A stretch of 64,000 bases of DNA from Stachybotrys elegans (Eukaryota; Ascomycota; Sordariomycetes; Hypocreales; Stachybotryaceae): contig JAGPNK010000001.1 in NCBI GenBank assembly GCA_020746835.1, forward strand, positions 1,054,001-1,118,000, given 5' to 3'. A model generated the notes under the pieces. The model was given only the letters and a program-made list of their open reading frames with translations, did not search any database and was not told the origin of the DNA. Shown in pieces: positions 50,427 through 60,762 of the stretch (the first letter of the stretch is position 1; each line of letters begins with the position of its first letter). Both the position numbers and the translations under genes were made by a program.

Positions 50427-52960
50427 CTTGGGCAGGGTGTAGGTGCACGATGGCGGGACGGGGTTGGCTATGGCGGGGTGTCGAGGAGGCTTAAACGCAG
50501 CCGAGTCGGGGGCGGAGGGGGGTTTATCGGTGGGATCGACGGATGTGACTGGGAGCAGTATCGAGGGGGGTGCTGGGCGTAAGATGAAGCCTAATAAGGT
50601 GGATTCCTACGTAAAATCCAAATCGCTGTGTCTTGCCGTAACGAGGGGCTGTGTCGGCGGCGCACGAGGCACGAGGCACGAGGGCGGGACAAGGGCCAGG
50701 CGTTGAGGCTCGAGATGACAACCAGGTCTCCCGAGGCAGGCGGTGGGAGTGAAAAGGCGCACAAGAGATGGCCTTGATCGCTGGCTCCCGGTCTTGTGAG
50801 AGCCGAGAGGGAGGAGGGAGGAGGAAGGAAGAGGATGGGAGATGGCAGGGTGTTTGGCGAAGGTAGACGTCCTGTGGGGGGGATGAAGTACTAATAGTCG
50901 ATAAGTTAAATATGGGAGGATTAGGCAGTCAGACTCAGTATCGTGTCTATCAGCTGTGAGGCAACACCGGGATCCCAGAGGCGGGCTGACTCAGAAGGGG
51001 AATAGCGTGACGTTCTGCCGCTGCTGACCGCCTGCCGGGACAAGCAAGGTGGGAGCGAGTGATTGCCTAGAAGGTGGCGAGCTTGGAGGCTGCCGCTGGT
51101 ACGTACAGGTACAGGTACAGGCACAGGCTGGACGAAGGTGAAGGTGAAGGAGGGAGAAGGGACGAAAGGCCGGCGAGTACGGGATATAACGAAATTCTAA
51201 AGGGTCTATGTTTATTGCGTAAAAAGCAAGCATGCAGCTGAACAATGAAAATTTTCACCGACAATACACGTTGCAAACCTTGTTCACTTTGCTTTGTTGG
51301 TGAAATCAGGCTCGAGCTCATTAGCCAGATATGGAAATGCTGTCTCTGGCACCCACTATCCCCAGCAAGGGACTATTAATTGCCCAGCACCAACAAAGAG
51401 GCTACATATGTCGACCATGAAGTTGTCATGAAAAGCATACACATCACCAGCTTTCATTATATGCTACATTGGCCATAACGTACAAATACCTTTTACAGAC
51501 TTTCCTAGCAGTGGGCAAATCTTTTCTAATAACCAAATATGGTTGCAGTTGCACAGCTTTGTCTTTATAAATCCAATTCCATAGCATAATAGTCAAAACA
51601 TAGACTACAATTCAACTTGAATGACGACCAGGAAAATATCATCTAGTCCAACTGCTAAGCCGCAGCCGTCATATTGATCTATGGTGCCTGGGTGCCAAGC
51701 TTACTGCAACTAGAGACCATGAATTTCATAAACGTTCTTCTTCACTGTTAGTAACCTCGGATGACAACAGAGGATGGATGGTTTCGGGGCTGAATGATCA
51801 GGTCATAATCTCCCGTAATGTCAGCTTAGGCATTTGCTGTCAAGCTGTCTCATCGGCTTTCTCCCAACTCGGCAGTGGCGGCTTGTCGGAAACTGTTTCC
51901 TCATCAAGATATATGAACTTGGCAAATGAGAAATGCGGCGGAAATGTGCATGATCTAGTTCAGCCCAAGTCACTTCTCGGGTCGCACAGCTTCTAGGGGT
52001 CTTGGGAGAGGGTCCATTTAGGCTTATTGGAAACATGTGACCATGGGCTACCATCATAATACGGGCTCCTATGAGGATGGTTTAGGTCGGGCTGGCAGCC
52101 GTGCCCCCTACTTGCATCACTGAAGCCAAAATATTAACTCACCGAATGCTTTATACTCGAACCAGTACCCAGTAGCTAGTTCAGCCTCGGGGAGGCGGTT
52201 GTTGACTACTATGCACAGTAAGATTTGTAGCCGGACGCAGTCAGACGCGGTGGACGGTTTCGTCACGACTACAGTCCATGTTTGTCCTCTTCTAGGCATC
52301 TTCGCCATATTTATCCAGCAGAGCTGACCCTGTGCAGCAATACTTTATCCAGCCCGACAAGAAACGTGCCTGTATGATGCCAAGATGCCATATAGTGCCA
52401 AGCTATCCCAAGGTCAATATTGCGTCCCAATACTGCCTTCCCCGAATGCCAAGATGTACCAAAGTACTTATGCACCAAAGTACTTGTCCGGATGAACGAG
52501 AACGACACAGAAACAAATGAATACAAGAGCTTCAAATCCCTAGGTCACGGACAAGAGTTGAATGGTTGTTGGCAGCCTGCGTAAACGTGCAAACCTCGTG
52601 GGCCGTTGACTTCTCTTCTCTTCCAGAGCACTCAAGAGAGCTGTGAAGGGGGTTCCAGCACCCCCTCCCTCCAAAAGCACACTTTATATACTGCATTCTA
52701 GGTCTACTTGGTCAAGGGAAGGAAGCTGACGGCCCCCAAATCCTATCGGCGCATTGGCACGAACGCAATGGCCACTTCTTAATGATACCCGGTCCAAGGA
52801 GCCGGTCAAGCAGCCTCTGAATAAGGGCTGAGTATCCAGCCTCGTCTCCTACCATGTCCTACGTGTATATAAACGAGCCGCTGTACTGCTGTTGTTCACC
52901 TATATCAAGGGCCATCCATCAGGCAATCTACTCTAAACACCATCTTGGTTAACCCTCAAC
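50427..52960. other. Divergent intergenic region, 2.5 kb
   Basis: Promoters of the cullin (minus) and hydrolase (plus) genes lie at its ends. ACAGGT units recur at about 51103-51122, followed by GAAGGT units at about 51136-51150. From about 51180 to 52550 the base composition is visibly AT-richer than the rest of the window, with no open frame over 80 codons. I see no gene. Confidence 0.55.
52866..52873 (+). promoter_or_regulatory. TATA box of the secreted hydrolase gene
   Basis: TATATAAA lies 95 bases upstream of the ATG at 52961, with a pyrimidine and A-rich leader between. Confidence 0.6.
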
Positions 52961-54083
52961 ATGCACCTCACCAGATTCATCCAAGCTTCGGCCAGTGTGC
53001 TGCTTTTGTGTTCAGCAGTGGGAGCAGCACCTACCAACTCCAGTTGCACCAACACCCTACAGTATTTCACCACCCGCGACGGCGCACGCTATGCCTACCA
53101 CTACCACCCTCCGCAGGGCTCAAACCAGACATTTCTTCTCCTACATGGCTATCCATCATGGCATCGTGATTGGGACACTCAAGTAGCTGCCCTAACGGCC
53201 GAAGGGTTCGGAACCCTCGCCCCTGACCTGCTGGGCTACGGGTCGTCCGACAAGCCTACAGACCACCAGGCTTACAATGGCAAGCGCATAGCCGGCCATT
53301 TGAACGAGCTGATTGACCATGCGGGCCTGGAGACGGTCATTGGCGTGGCCCATGACTTTGGTGCAATGGTGCTGTCACGGGTGGCTGTATACCATCCGGA
53401 TCGGTTTGACAAATTCGTCTTTCTCAGTGTGGGCTATCGAGCCCCTGGAGGCTTTTTCGATGTCGATGCCCTCAACGCGGCAGGCCTGGCGCAGATTGGA
53501 TATATGCCCTTTGGATATTGGTATTTCCTTTGGCGATATGATGCTGCCGCTGTCCTGAGAGACCATGTAAGTGCTCACCAGCCGGGAAGCGAGATGCGAT
53601 GACGTAGCAGCACTGACACAAGACATCTTGTAGCTCGACTCCTTCTGGAACCTTGCCTGGCCTGTGAACACGTCACTGTGGTCGACTCAGATAAGCCCAC
53701 TCGGTGCTGCCCGGGCGTGGCTGACTGCCGACACCATCACGCCGGATCCTCCATACATGGAGCCAGGATACAAGGAAGAATGGAAGGCATGGATCAGCCA
53801 GCCTAACGCCATGGAATCTACCTTGCAATTCCACAAAGGTCACTTGTTTGGAGTCGACGACGGGGACGACTCGCTGCTTTCCGAGGAGGACTGGATGATA
53901 CATGTGCCGGTGCTGACAATTGGAGGCTTGAACGATACAACCTCGCGGCCCGAGTTTATGAGAGCAACAGAGCGTTGGACGGCGGCTGGGTACAGACATG
54001 TAGACCTTGAAGGCGGGCACTGGCTAACTCACGAACGAAGTAGCGAGGTCAGCGCACTACTCCTCGAGTTTGCAAAGGAATGA
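52961..54083 (+). CDS. Secreted alpha/beta hydrolase, epoxide-hydrolase-like
   Basis: Two exons (52961-53566 and 53634-54083; 67-base intron) give 351 residues. The first 22 residues form a signal peptide ending AVGAA, so the enzyme is probably secreted or enters the secretory pathway. The fold is alpha/beta hydrolase: oxyanion motif HGYP at 62-65, nucleophile motif AHDFGAMV with Asp132, and catalytic His331 in GGHW. An aspartate nucleophile marks the epoxide hydrolase and haloalkane dehalogenase group and rules out lipases and esterases, which use serine. FGYWYFLW near residue 187 supplies aromatic cap residues; epoxide hydrolases use cap tyrosines. Asn-x-Ser/Thr sites such as NSS (26-28) fit secretion. 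The natural substrate is unknown. It has its own TATA box and no cluster partners. Confidence 0.82.
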
Positions 54084-54450
54084 CCCTGTGCAAGCGGGGT
54101 GTCACTCAGAGTCATGGTTTTGATTAAACTGCATGGGTGCGAGAATAGAGACATGAAAGCACAAAGGTTTTGACATTCTCCGACTATAATAAAATGATCA
54201 ACGCTTCCTGAATAGTATCATACCCAGAGGTAGACATGTAGAGACAAACCAACGCACCAAACGCCCCTGCTTGTATGATGTAGTGTGACAAGAAAAGGAA
54301 AAGAAGCATCGGCCGATGGTCAACGGATGCTGAAAGACTGGATGGATGGATCAACGAGCAACGATAAAACGAAACGTAACGAGTGCAGGACGGAAAGGGT
54401 ATCCCAAAAAGAAAACAAAACTAGCCCTCGAACTGGTAAGCGCCCCAACT
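54084..54450. other. Intergenic, convergent 3' ends
   Basis: A short AT-rich stretch between the ends of the hydrolase and SRF1-like genes. Nothing specific is seen. Confidence 0.5.
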
Positions 54451-55607
54451 CTATACGCGTCCTCCGTCGTCCTCAACTCCGCCTAGCCGCTCAACGGTGC
54501 GGAAGATGTTGACTGTAAATGTCATAGTCCATGCAATAAGCCCGACCAGCATGAAGGTGGCTAGGGCGCTGGCTAGATCCCGCACCGATGGTTTCGTGTC
54601 GTTATGATCCGTCACGCTTTCAAAGGCAAGTGCGGTGCTAGCGGACTTGAATATTATGAAGAACAGATCAAGCAGAATCAGAGAGACCTTGGAGACGACG
54701 GAGCGCAGTCCCAGAGGCTTCCCCGTGTACTCGTCCCATATCATGTACCCGATGTAGGGGATGGCGACGCAGTCTATCGTGACGGCGACGATGGACTGCG
54801 TCTGCTCCCCTCCCATTTCGTGGATGCGTGCGGCAATGCCCAGAGCAATGATAGAGGTGACCATGACGGTGAGGCGGAAGAGTAGAGGGGCTAGGGAGTG
54901 ACGCATGGCGACATGCCATATTCGTTCGGAGAGCGCTAGAGTCCTCGTTCGGCGAGACGCGACCTCGTCGAGCTGATTGGGCGGCACCTCGACCTTTTGA
55001 CCGAATTTGGGGTACATGTTGTTGAAGACGTTGTTATCGACCACTTCGGACTGCTCGTTGGGCATGCGGCCCCACGTTGAGGAGTGAATAAAGTCCTGCC
55101 AAGAAGTCGACGGCTGGTCGGCGTGGGCGGGACGCTTGAAGACGGGCACAATGACGGGCTCGGCGGTTCGGAGGTGATCCCATTTCCTGCCACGCTTGGA
55201 TGCGCGGCCGTACCGTAGAAGGTGAGGAACGCGGCGCGGCGGGTTCTGCGCCTGTCCCTCGAGGGGGTCATCCCATTCGACGAATCCATCTCGGGAAATC
55301 CGGCGCTCCGACTCGCTTGGTGTAGAATTGTGCTGCGGCCGAACCGAGGGCGGCGGTGGGCTCAGGAGCCGGAGCTGGTCGGTGGTCACGGAGCCATATC
55401 TCTCGTCGTAGGAATCGATCCATGCTGGGGTACGGTTAGCTGGGTGACACGTTTTGCAGACGCAGACGCGGGCGTACGGGGCAGCGAGCGAGGAGGACGG
55501 CGTCGGGGTGGTCTAGCATCCACGGAGGAGCTGATTGTCCTGTCGGAAGGGTGCGCGTCGGAGGAGCGGGTTTCGACACCTGGCCTCGAGGGCGAGGATA
55601 AGTTCAT
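54451..55607 (-). CDS. SRF1-like membrane protein (possible phospholipase D regulator)
   Basis: Two exons (55607-55478 and 55424-54451) with a 53-base intron (donor GTACGC, branch GCTAAC) give 367 residues. The splice makes LPPWIDSYDERYG, which reads like real protein; a shorter 26-base alternative is below the intron size limit. The N-terminal half is basic and Pro-rich, with RYGRASKRGRKWDHLR and WQDFIHSSTWG near residues 105-165. Four hydrophobic segments follow, at about residues 220-350. This arrangement resembles fungal proteins named regulator of phospholipase D SRF1, after the yeast protein that affects Spo14. I recognise the family with moderate confidence; the regulatory role is known only by name transfer. 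An in-frame ATG at 55760 would add 51 residues; 55607 is preferred for its context. Confidence 0.68.
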
Positions 55608-55953
55608 GGCGTTGTTGTCGTGCCTTGTTGTTGGGTAGGACGCCAAGACGGAGGTTGAGAAAGAAGAAGGGGGGAGGCCGCGCAGAGGACTATGCGCGAT
55701 GACCAGACGTCCCGGGGCGCATGTTTTCTCAACGGGCCAGCTGCTGAAGGGGTTGGACAAACTCGGCGTTGGCGCTGTGCCCCCGGATTCCTCGTCCTCT
55801 GCTGGAGGGAGGTGTTGGGAATGAATGATGCTACCTCGTGCTCACAGGGTGGCGTCCGGAATGAGCGTAAGGTTGAGCCTGGTGACGTCTGAGAAGGGAG
55901 GTACAAGGTACAAGGTACATACCTTGGGCTCTCTTGACAGGGCAACAGGAACA

Positions 55954-55968
55954 GGGGGGGGGGGGGGG
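55954..55968. repeat. Homopolymer G15
   Basis: Fifteen consecutive G in the SRF1-like upstream region. Length may be uncertain in the assembly. Confidence 0.85.
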
Positions 55969-55989
55969 CGAAAGCTTCTATACTTAAGT

Positions 55990-56005
55990 ACCTACATATG
56001 TAGGT
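55990..56005. repeat. Perfect 16-base palindrome
   Basis: ACCTACATATGTAGGT equals its own reverse complement. It lies about 0.4 kb upstream of the SRF1-like gene among other GTACC words. Confidence 0.9.
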
Positions 56006-57476
56006 GGTACGTAGGCGCTCAAAGGCTTAGCTGCAACGGCGCTAATTCCTGGCGCTCCATCATGTTTAAGCCCCGAATGGGTACGTGTGCCTTGGACTTG
56101 GGCGCTTAACAGAAACTGAGGCTGGATGTTTCATTTCAGGCCGTCAGTACCTGATACGCCTAATTGAGTAAAGGCGAATCTGACCTGAATTTATTTCTTT
56201 GGAAAGATTGTGGATAGTCTATCTCAAGAACCAGGGCGCTGTAACTCTAGGCATACATTCTTGTTCAGGTATGTGGTGTATGTTGTGTATGTTACTAGTT
56301 TGATTGTATTCTACGCTGGACAATACACAGCCGAGTACCCAACAGTGCACCCGACATTTGATAGAGTCGGGGAATGTGCTCAGCGAGCAGCAAGCACCTG
56401 ATGTTATACTGACGTACCACATCCAACTTGCCTAGGTAGGTTAGTAGAGTAGGAGGCCGGCCGAAACATCAAGACCCGGCTCAGACCAGCTTTTAAGCAC
56501 CATGCATGCACTAGCCACACATGTACCCTAGACCACTGCCCATGGTGGCTGGGCAATCTTGACGGTTGTGGTTGTGAATGCCCTTGACAAGGTCTATAAG
56601 TTGGCTTTGCCTCCGAGGTTCAACACCAAACATACTATGTAGGAGGTACAGCCTTGTCAATCGCAGGCCCTGGCTGGGTCTTTCATAAGAGCCTTTGGCG
56701 ATTCAGTCTTTTTCATGCACACCCAGCCTGTGGGTGTCTGTGCACATGTCACGCTCAACAGTTCACAACCCAGTTACTGTCCCTTGCGTCGGAGTTCATC
56801 TTGCTCTTGAGGTTGTCGATTCATCGCGTGCTATTACTAATATTAAGACATTCAACAACACCAAAAATCTTCAACGCCTCAGAGCAGGCAATGTACATCG
56901 CTGTTAGTGCAACGTCTCGATATCAGGCTTGCCCAGTGCACGACGCCTTGATAACAGCGGCGCCTTAGCCTGGGCTTAACAGCGAGTCCATGGAGAATTG
57001 CTCGGACCTCCGAGGCATTGTCCGACTTGTCCCGACCAGCCTTCTCCACCTAGCGTTGCATTGAATGTCGAGGCAACAAACTAGCACTGTACTCGCACGA
57101 GGTGATGGCCGAGGTGATGCAATGGGTGATGGGTGCGGTATAGAGCTGGATGCTATGGGAAATATCGGCACAGGAGCCCGAAAGCTGATGGAATTCCAAC
57201 CTTATTTTGCAAGATAGAGCACAAGGCCATCCAATGATTCTTGCCATGAAAAGGGAAATGACCCCTCGTCACAAGCATGTGCTGCTGGCACTGTGCTCCC
57301 TAGCGCGGCTGCACCACAGCGGCACAACCAGCCAATCCGAGTTGCCGACGCCACAGGCAAGTGTGGCTTATGCCGAGCTCTACCTAAGGTTTATCGCTCA
57401 ATACCCGGTTTTTGGCCGCTCAGTTCGTGGGTAACCTCCAATGGCCGATGCCAAACCCAAAACCTTTACTTTCATT

Positions 57477-57484
57477 GTATAAAA
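57477..57484 (+). promoter_or_regulatory. TATA-like box of the IDH2 gene
   Basis: GTATAAAA lies about 91 bases upstream of the ATG, followed by a CT-rich leader. A CCAAT word occurs about 40 bases further upstream (near 57437). Confidence 0.55.
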
Positions 57485-57574
57485 TCTCTCCCTCACACTT
57501 GCTCCTCCACACCAAAACCTCACCTCCCTCCTCCCGACCTCCCCCCCTCGACAAGCATTCGCCTTACTGCCAAC

Positions 57575-58904
57575 ATGCTGGCCTCCCGCGCATTCTCTGG
57601 CCTGCGCGCCGCTCCCCGCGCTGGCGCTATTGTTGCTCGGCGATTCTACGCGGCCAATGCAAAGGTCGCCAACTATGCGGGCACCAAGGATGCTCAGGTT
57701 CGCATCCCTCTCTACTCTGAAACCCCCCCTCCCCTCACCGTATGGAGACTGACATGTGCGTGTGCTGTAGGGCAACTACCTGGTCAGTCTGATCGAGGGT
57801 GACGGCATTGGCCCCGAGATTGCCGTCTCCGTCAAGGACATCTTCGCCGCCGCCAAGGTTCGTTTGTCCCTGCGTCGTTGTAATTTTTTTTTTGTGTTGG
57901 CAGGACCTCGGCTGACCATGTCTCAAAGACTCCCATCGCTTGGGAATCCGTCGACGTCACCCCCATCATCAAGGATGGCAAGACCGCCATCCCTGACGCC
58001 GCCATTGAGAACATCAAGAAGAACAAGATTGCTCTCAAGGGTCCTCTTGCTGTACGTCAAACCTCTACAATGCCTGTGTAACCCATGAAACAATACTCAC
58101 CAAAGCCCGCAGACCCCCGTTGGCAAGGGCCACGTCTCCCTCAACCTCACCCTCCGCCGAACCTTCAACCTCTTCGCCAACCTCCGCCCTTGCCGATCCG
58201 TCGCCGGCTACAAGACCCCCTACGACGATGTCGACACTGTCCTGATCCGTGAGAACACCGAGGGTGAATACTCGGGTATCGAGCACATTGTCGTCGACGG
58301 TGTTGTCCAGAGCATCAAGCTCATCACCCGCGAAGCCAGCGAGCGTGTCCTGCGCTTCGCCTTCCAGCACGCCGAGGCCATCGGCCGCAAGAAGGTCCGC
58401 GTCGTCCACAAGGCCACCATCATGAAGATGTCCGACGGCCTCTTCCTCAACGTCGCCAAGGACGTTGCCAAGGACTTCCCCAACATCGAGTTCGATGCTG
58501 AGCTGCTCGACAACACCTGCCTCAAGATGGTCACCGACCCCGACCCTTACAACGACAAGGTCCTCGTCATGCCCAACCTGTACGGTGACATTCTGTCCGA
58601 CATGTGCGCCGGTCTGATTGGTGGCCTCGGCCTGACCCCCTCTGGCAACATCGGTAACGAGTGCTCCATCTTCGAGGCCGTCCACGGTTCCGCCCCTGAT
58701 ATCGCTGGCCAGGGCCTCGCCAACCCTACCGCCCTGCTGCTCAGCTCCATCATGATGCTGAGGCACATGGGTCTCAACGACCACGCCAACCGCATCGAGA
58801 AGGCCATCTTCGACACCCTGGCTGAGGGCAAGGCTCTCACCGGCGACCTGGGCGGCAAGGCCAAGACCCACGAGTACGCCGCCGCCATCATTGAGAAGCT
58901 GTAG
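57575..58904 (+). CDS. idh2: NAD-dependent isocitrate dehydrogenase subunit 2, mitochondrial
   Basis: Catalytic-type subunit of the TCA-cycle enzyme that oxidises isocitrate to 2-oxoglutarate with NAD; it pairs with the regulatory IDH1 subunit in the matrix. Four exons (57575-57697, 57771-57857, 57929-58051, 58113-58904) give 374 residues, all introns in phase 0. The N terminus [17 protein letters not shown] is Arg/Ala-rich without acids, a typical mitochondrial presequence. EGDGIGPEI opens the dehydrogenase fold; [13 protein letters not shown], with Asn rather than the Gln of IDH1, points to subunit 2. NLYGDILSD and [16 protein letters not shown] carry metal and nucleotide-binding residues. 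Intron 2 ends in AAAG, a less common acceptor. Codon use is strongly biased to C at third positions, a sign of high expression. Confidence 0.96.
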
Positions 58905-59540
58905 GGGGCCACCCATCTTGCGGCCATCACCCCGGAAGATACCCCCCAGCTTAGCGATGCGCACCAGGACACACTGCCTGCGGTAACTTGATCTTGCCAC
59001 CAGTTTCGGGTTGCTCGGGAGCCCTCGAAATGCACCTTGCTTGCGTGGTGGGCTCGTGTATCAACATCCGAAAATCATGTACATACATACTTTAGTATAG
59101 CGCCATTGGGGCCAGACGTGAGCAGATATCCATATCCGTTTCCCGACGTAGAAGGGAGCCCAGGTCAGACTTATGCAATATATTGATGAGATGATTATCA
59201 ACCCAAGTCTCAAAAGAGTTGTTGGTTTGCAGCACCTGAAGTTCTCATGTGATTTGAACTGTCCGGAACGCTTCAAGATAAATAACTAAGCAGAGCAGCT
59301 ATCCGTGACTCGTGCACTAAATTATAAGAGACGAAAACAGAGTTGCGTTGCTAATTCAAGGGTCGGTTGCCCATTGACGATCCTCGCATGTATGAATTGG
59401 AAAGGAGAGCGCCAAAGCGGGCTCCTTCCCCAACCTCCCAGCGGGGTTCAGCTCTCACACGCTTTCAATGACGTCCCGACATCCCCCGTCGCAGCAGAGT
59501 TCGAACCCCAAAACACCACACCCTCCATCATATATCGGCG
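58905..59540. other. Intergenic between IDH2 and MscL genes
   Basis: About 640 bases with the IDH2 3' flank and MscL promoter. A TATAT word sits directly before the MscL ATG. A GAGTTCGAACCCC stretch near 59496 looks like a tRNA T-arm, but no other tRNA part is present. Confidence 0.5.
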
Positions 59541-60269
59541 ATGACTCGGGATTTGGAAACGGCACCGAGCGAGACGGACTCGCTCCTCGAGCGAGGCGGC
59601 CGCGAGGTGAAGCGCTTCTGGGAGGGCTTCATCGACTTTGCGTTTCAGGGCAACATTCTCCAAATTGCGTTCGGTCTCATGTTCGTGTTCTCCAAATCAA
59701 AAACCGCCTTCTGGTTTTTTTATTCATTCATTCATTTATTTGGTTACTGACGGTTGTAGCCTCGCCGCCACCTTCACGGACCTGGTCAAGTCCTTTGTCG
59801 GGGATGTCCTCATGCCCCCTATCTCCGTCATCTTCCCGCTCAACCGCAACATCGAGGAGAAGTTTGCCGTGCTGCGTGCCGGACCCAACTACAACACTAC
59901 CACGGGCTACAACACGCTCCACCAGGCGCAGGATGACGGCGCCGTCGTCATGGCTTATGGGTGAGTTTTTGGGGGGGATCCGTGGGACGAAGATCCAGAG
60001 GCTGAGACCAGTGTCAGGTCCTTCATCTACCAGGTCGTCTCCTTTATGATGATCGGCCTGTCTCTCTACGGCCTGGCCCATTTTTACCAGTTTGCTTCGC
60101 ATGACCCCATCATCAAGCATACCAAGAAATGCAAATACTGCCGACAGCGAATCAATGCCAAGGTAGGTCGAATGTCTTGCAACCATGTTCATGTTGGCTG
60201 ATCTTGCAGTCTCTACGATGTGTCAACTGCACCAGTTGGCTCGACGGAAGGGAAGAGCGCCCTCGGTGA
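59541..60269 (+). CDS. MscL-type large-conductance mechanosensitive channel
   Basis: Channel that opens under membrane tension and lets solutes out during hypo-osmotic shock; the bacterial MscL is a pentamer with two membrane helices per subunit. Four exons (59541-59680, 59760-59960, 60018-60162, 60210-60269) give 181 residues, longer than the bacterial 130-150. The first helix, GNILQIAFGLILAATFTDLV, spans the first junction and is followed by the VLMPPIS motif. The periplasmic-type loop is long (residues about 72-113). The second helix is SFIYQVVSFMMIGLSLYGLA (115-134). The tail has Cys152, Cys155, Cys166 and Cys169, a CxxC-x10-CxxC arrangement that could bind zinc; its second half is encoded by a separate 60-base exon. 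The host membrane is not shown by the sequence. MscL genes are known from filamentous fungi, so recent transfer is not implied. Confidence 0.9.
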
Positions 60270-60762
60270 TGGTCACACATGATCAGAATGGAGAACGTGA
60301 CTGGAGGGACTCGTCCAGTGGTGTCGTGGTCTGAGAGTCCAATATACAGTGGCATGAGCGCATAGATCCATTAAATTGAAGAGCTTCTTTGCATTAACCT
60401 GACATTCTAACTGCAATATAATCTGTGATATATATCCCTTTATTTACGCCTTCAACTCCCAACCTGCCGTGGTGATCCTTTTCTATTTGAATACACCCGA
60501 AGCCATTGCCGATAACCAGTCGCTTCATATTTATGCCATATGCCTCTAACCTTCTGATACCGTTGAATTGTTCGGCGGTAGTCACATGAATACATGTCTG
60601 ACAGGTCCTGGCCCGCGGTTTCGGATGTTGCTACAAACTCCCAAACATTTCCGCCTGACGGACCCGTTGATGAGCAGGCTGATGCTGTCTCTGAAGATGC
60701 CGGTTGCATCGGATACCGTCCTCGGCATGGCTCTCTGATTTGTACGGCTTGCTCTGGGGCAC
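60270..60762. other. Intergenic, convergent 3' ends
   Basis: About 490 bases between the ends of the MscL and GPI8 genes. No gene or repeat is seen. Confidence 0.5.

Larger units (their letters stand above)
55608..57574. other. Divergent intergenic region, 2 kb
   Basis: Promoters of the SRF1-like (minus) and IDH2 (plus) genes lie at its ends. It contains three AGGTACA-like units (about 55900-55917), a G15 run (55954-55968) and a perfect 16-base palindrome (55990-56005). No gene is seen; open frames are short. Confidence 0.55.

Noticed and set aside
55425..55450. 26-base intron at the GTGTCACC donor in the SRF1-like gene
   Set aside because: It is shorter than any credible spliceosomal intron in this window; the 53-base alternative keeps phase and has the same branch and acceptor.
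59490..59515. tRNA T-arm-like word GAGTTCGAACCCC
   Set aside because: No matching A box, anticodon arm or acceptor stem could be found on either side.
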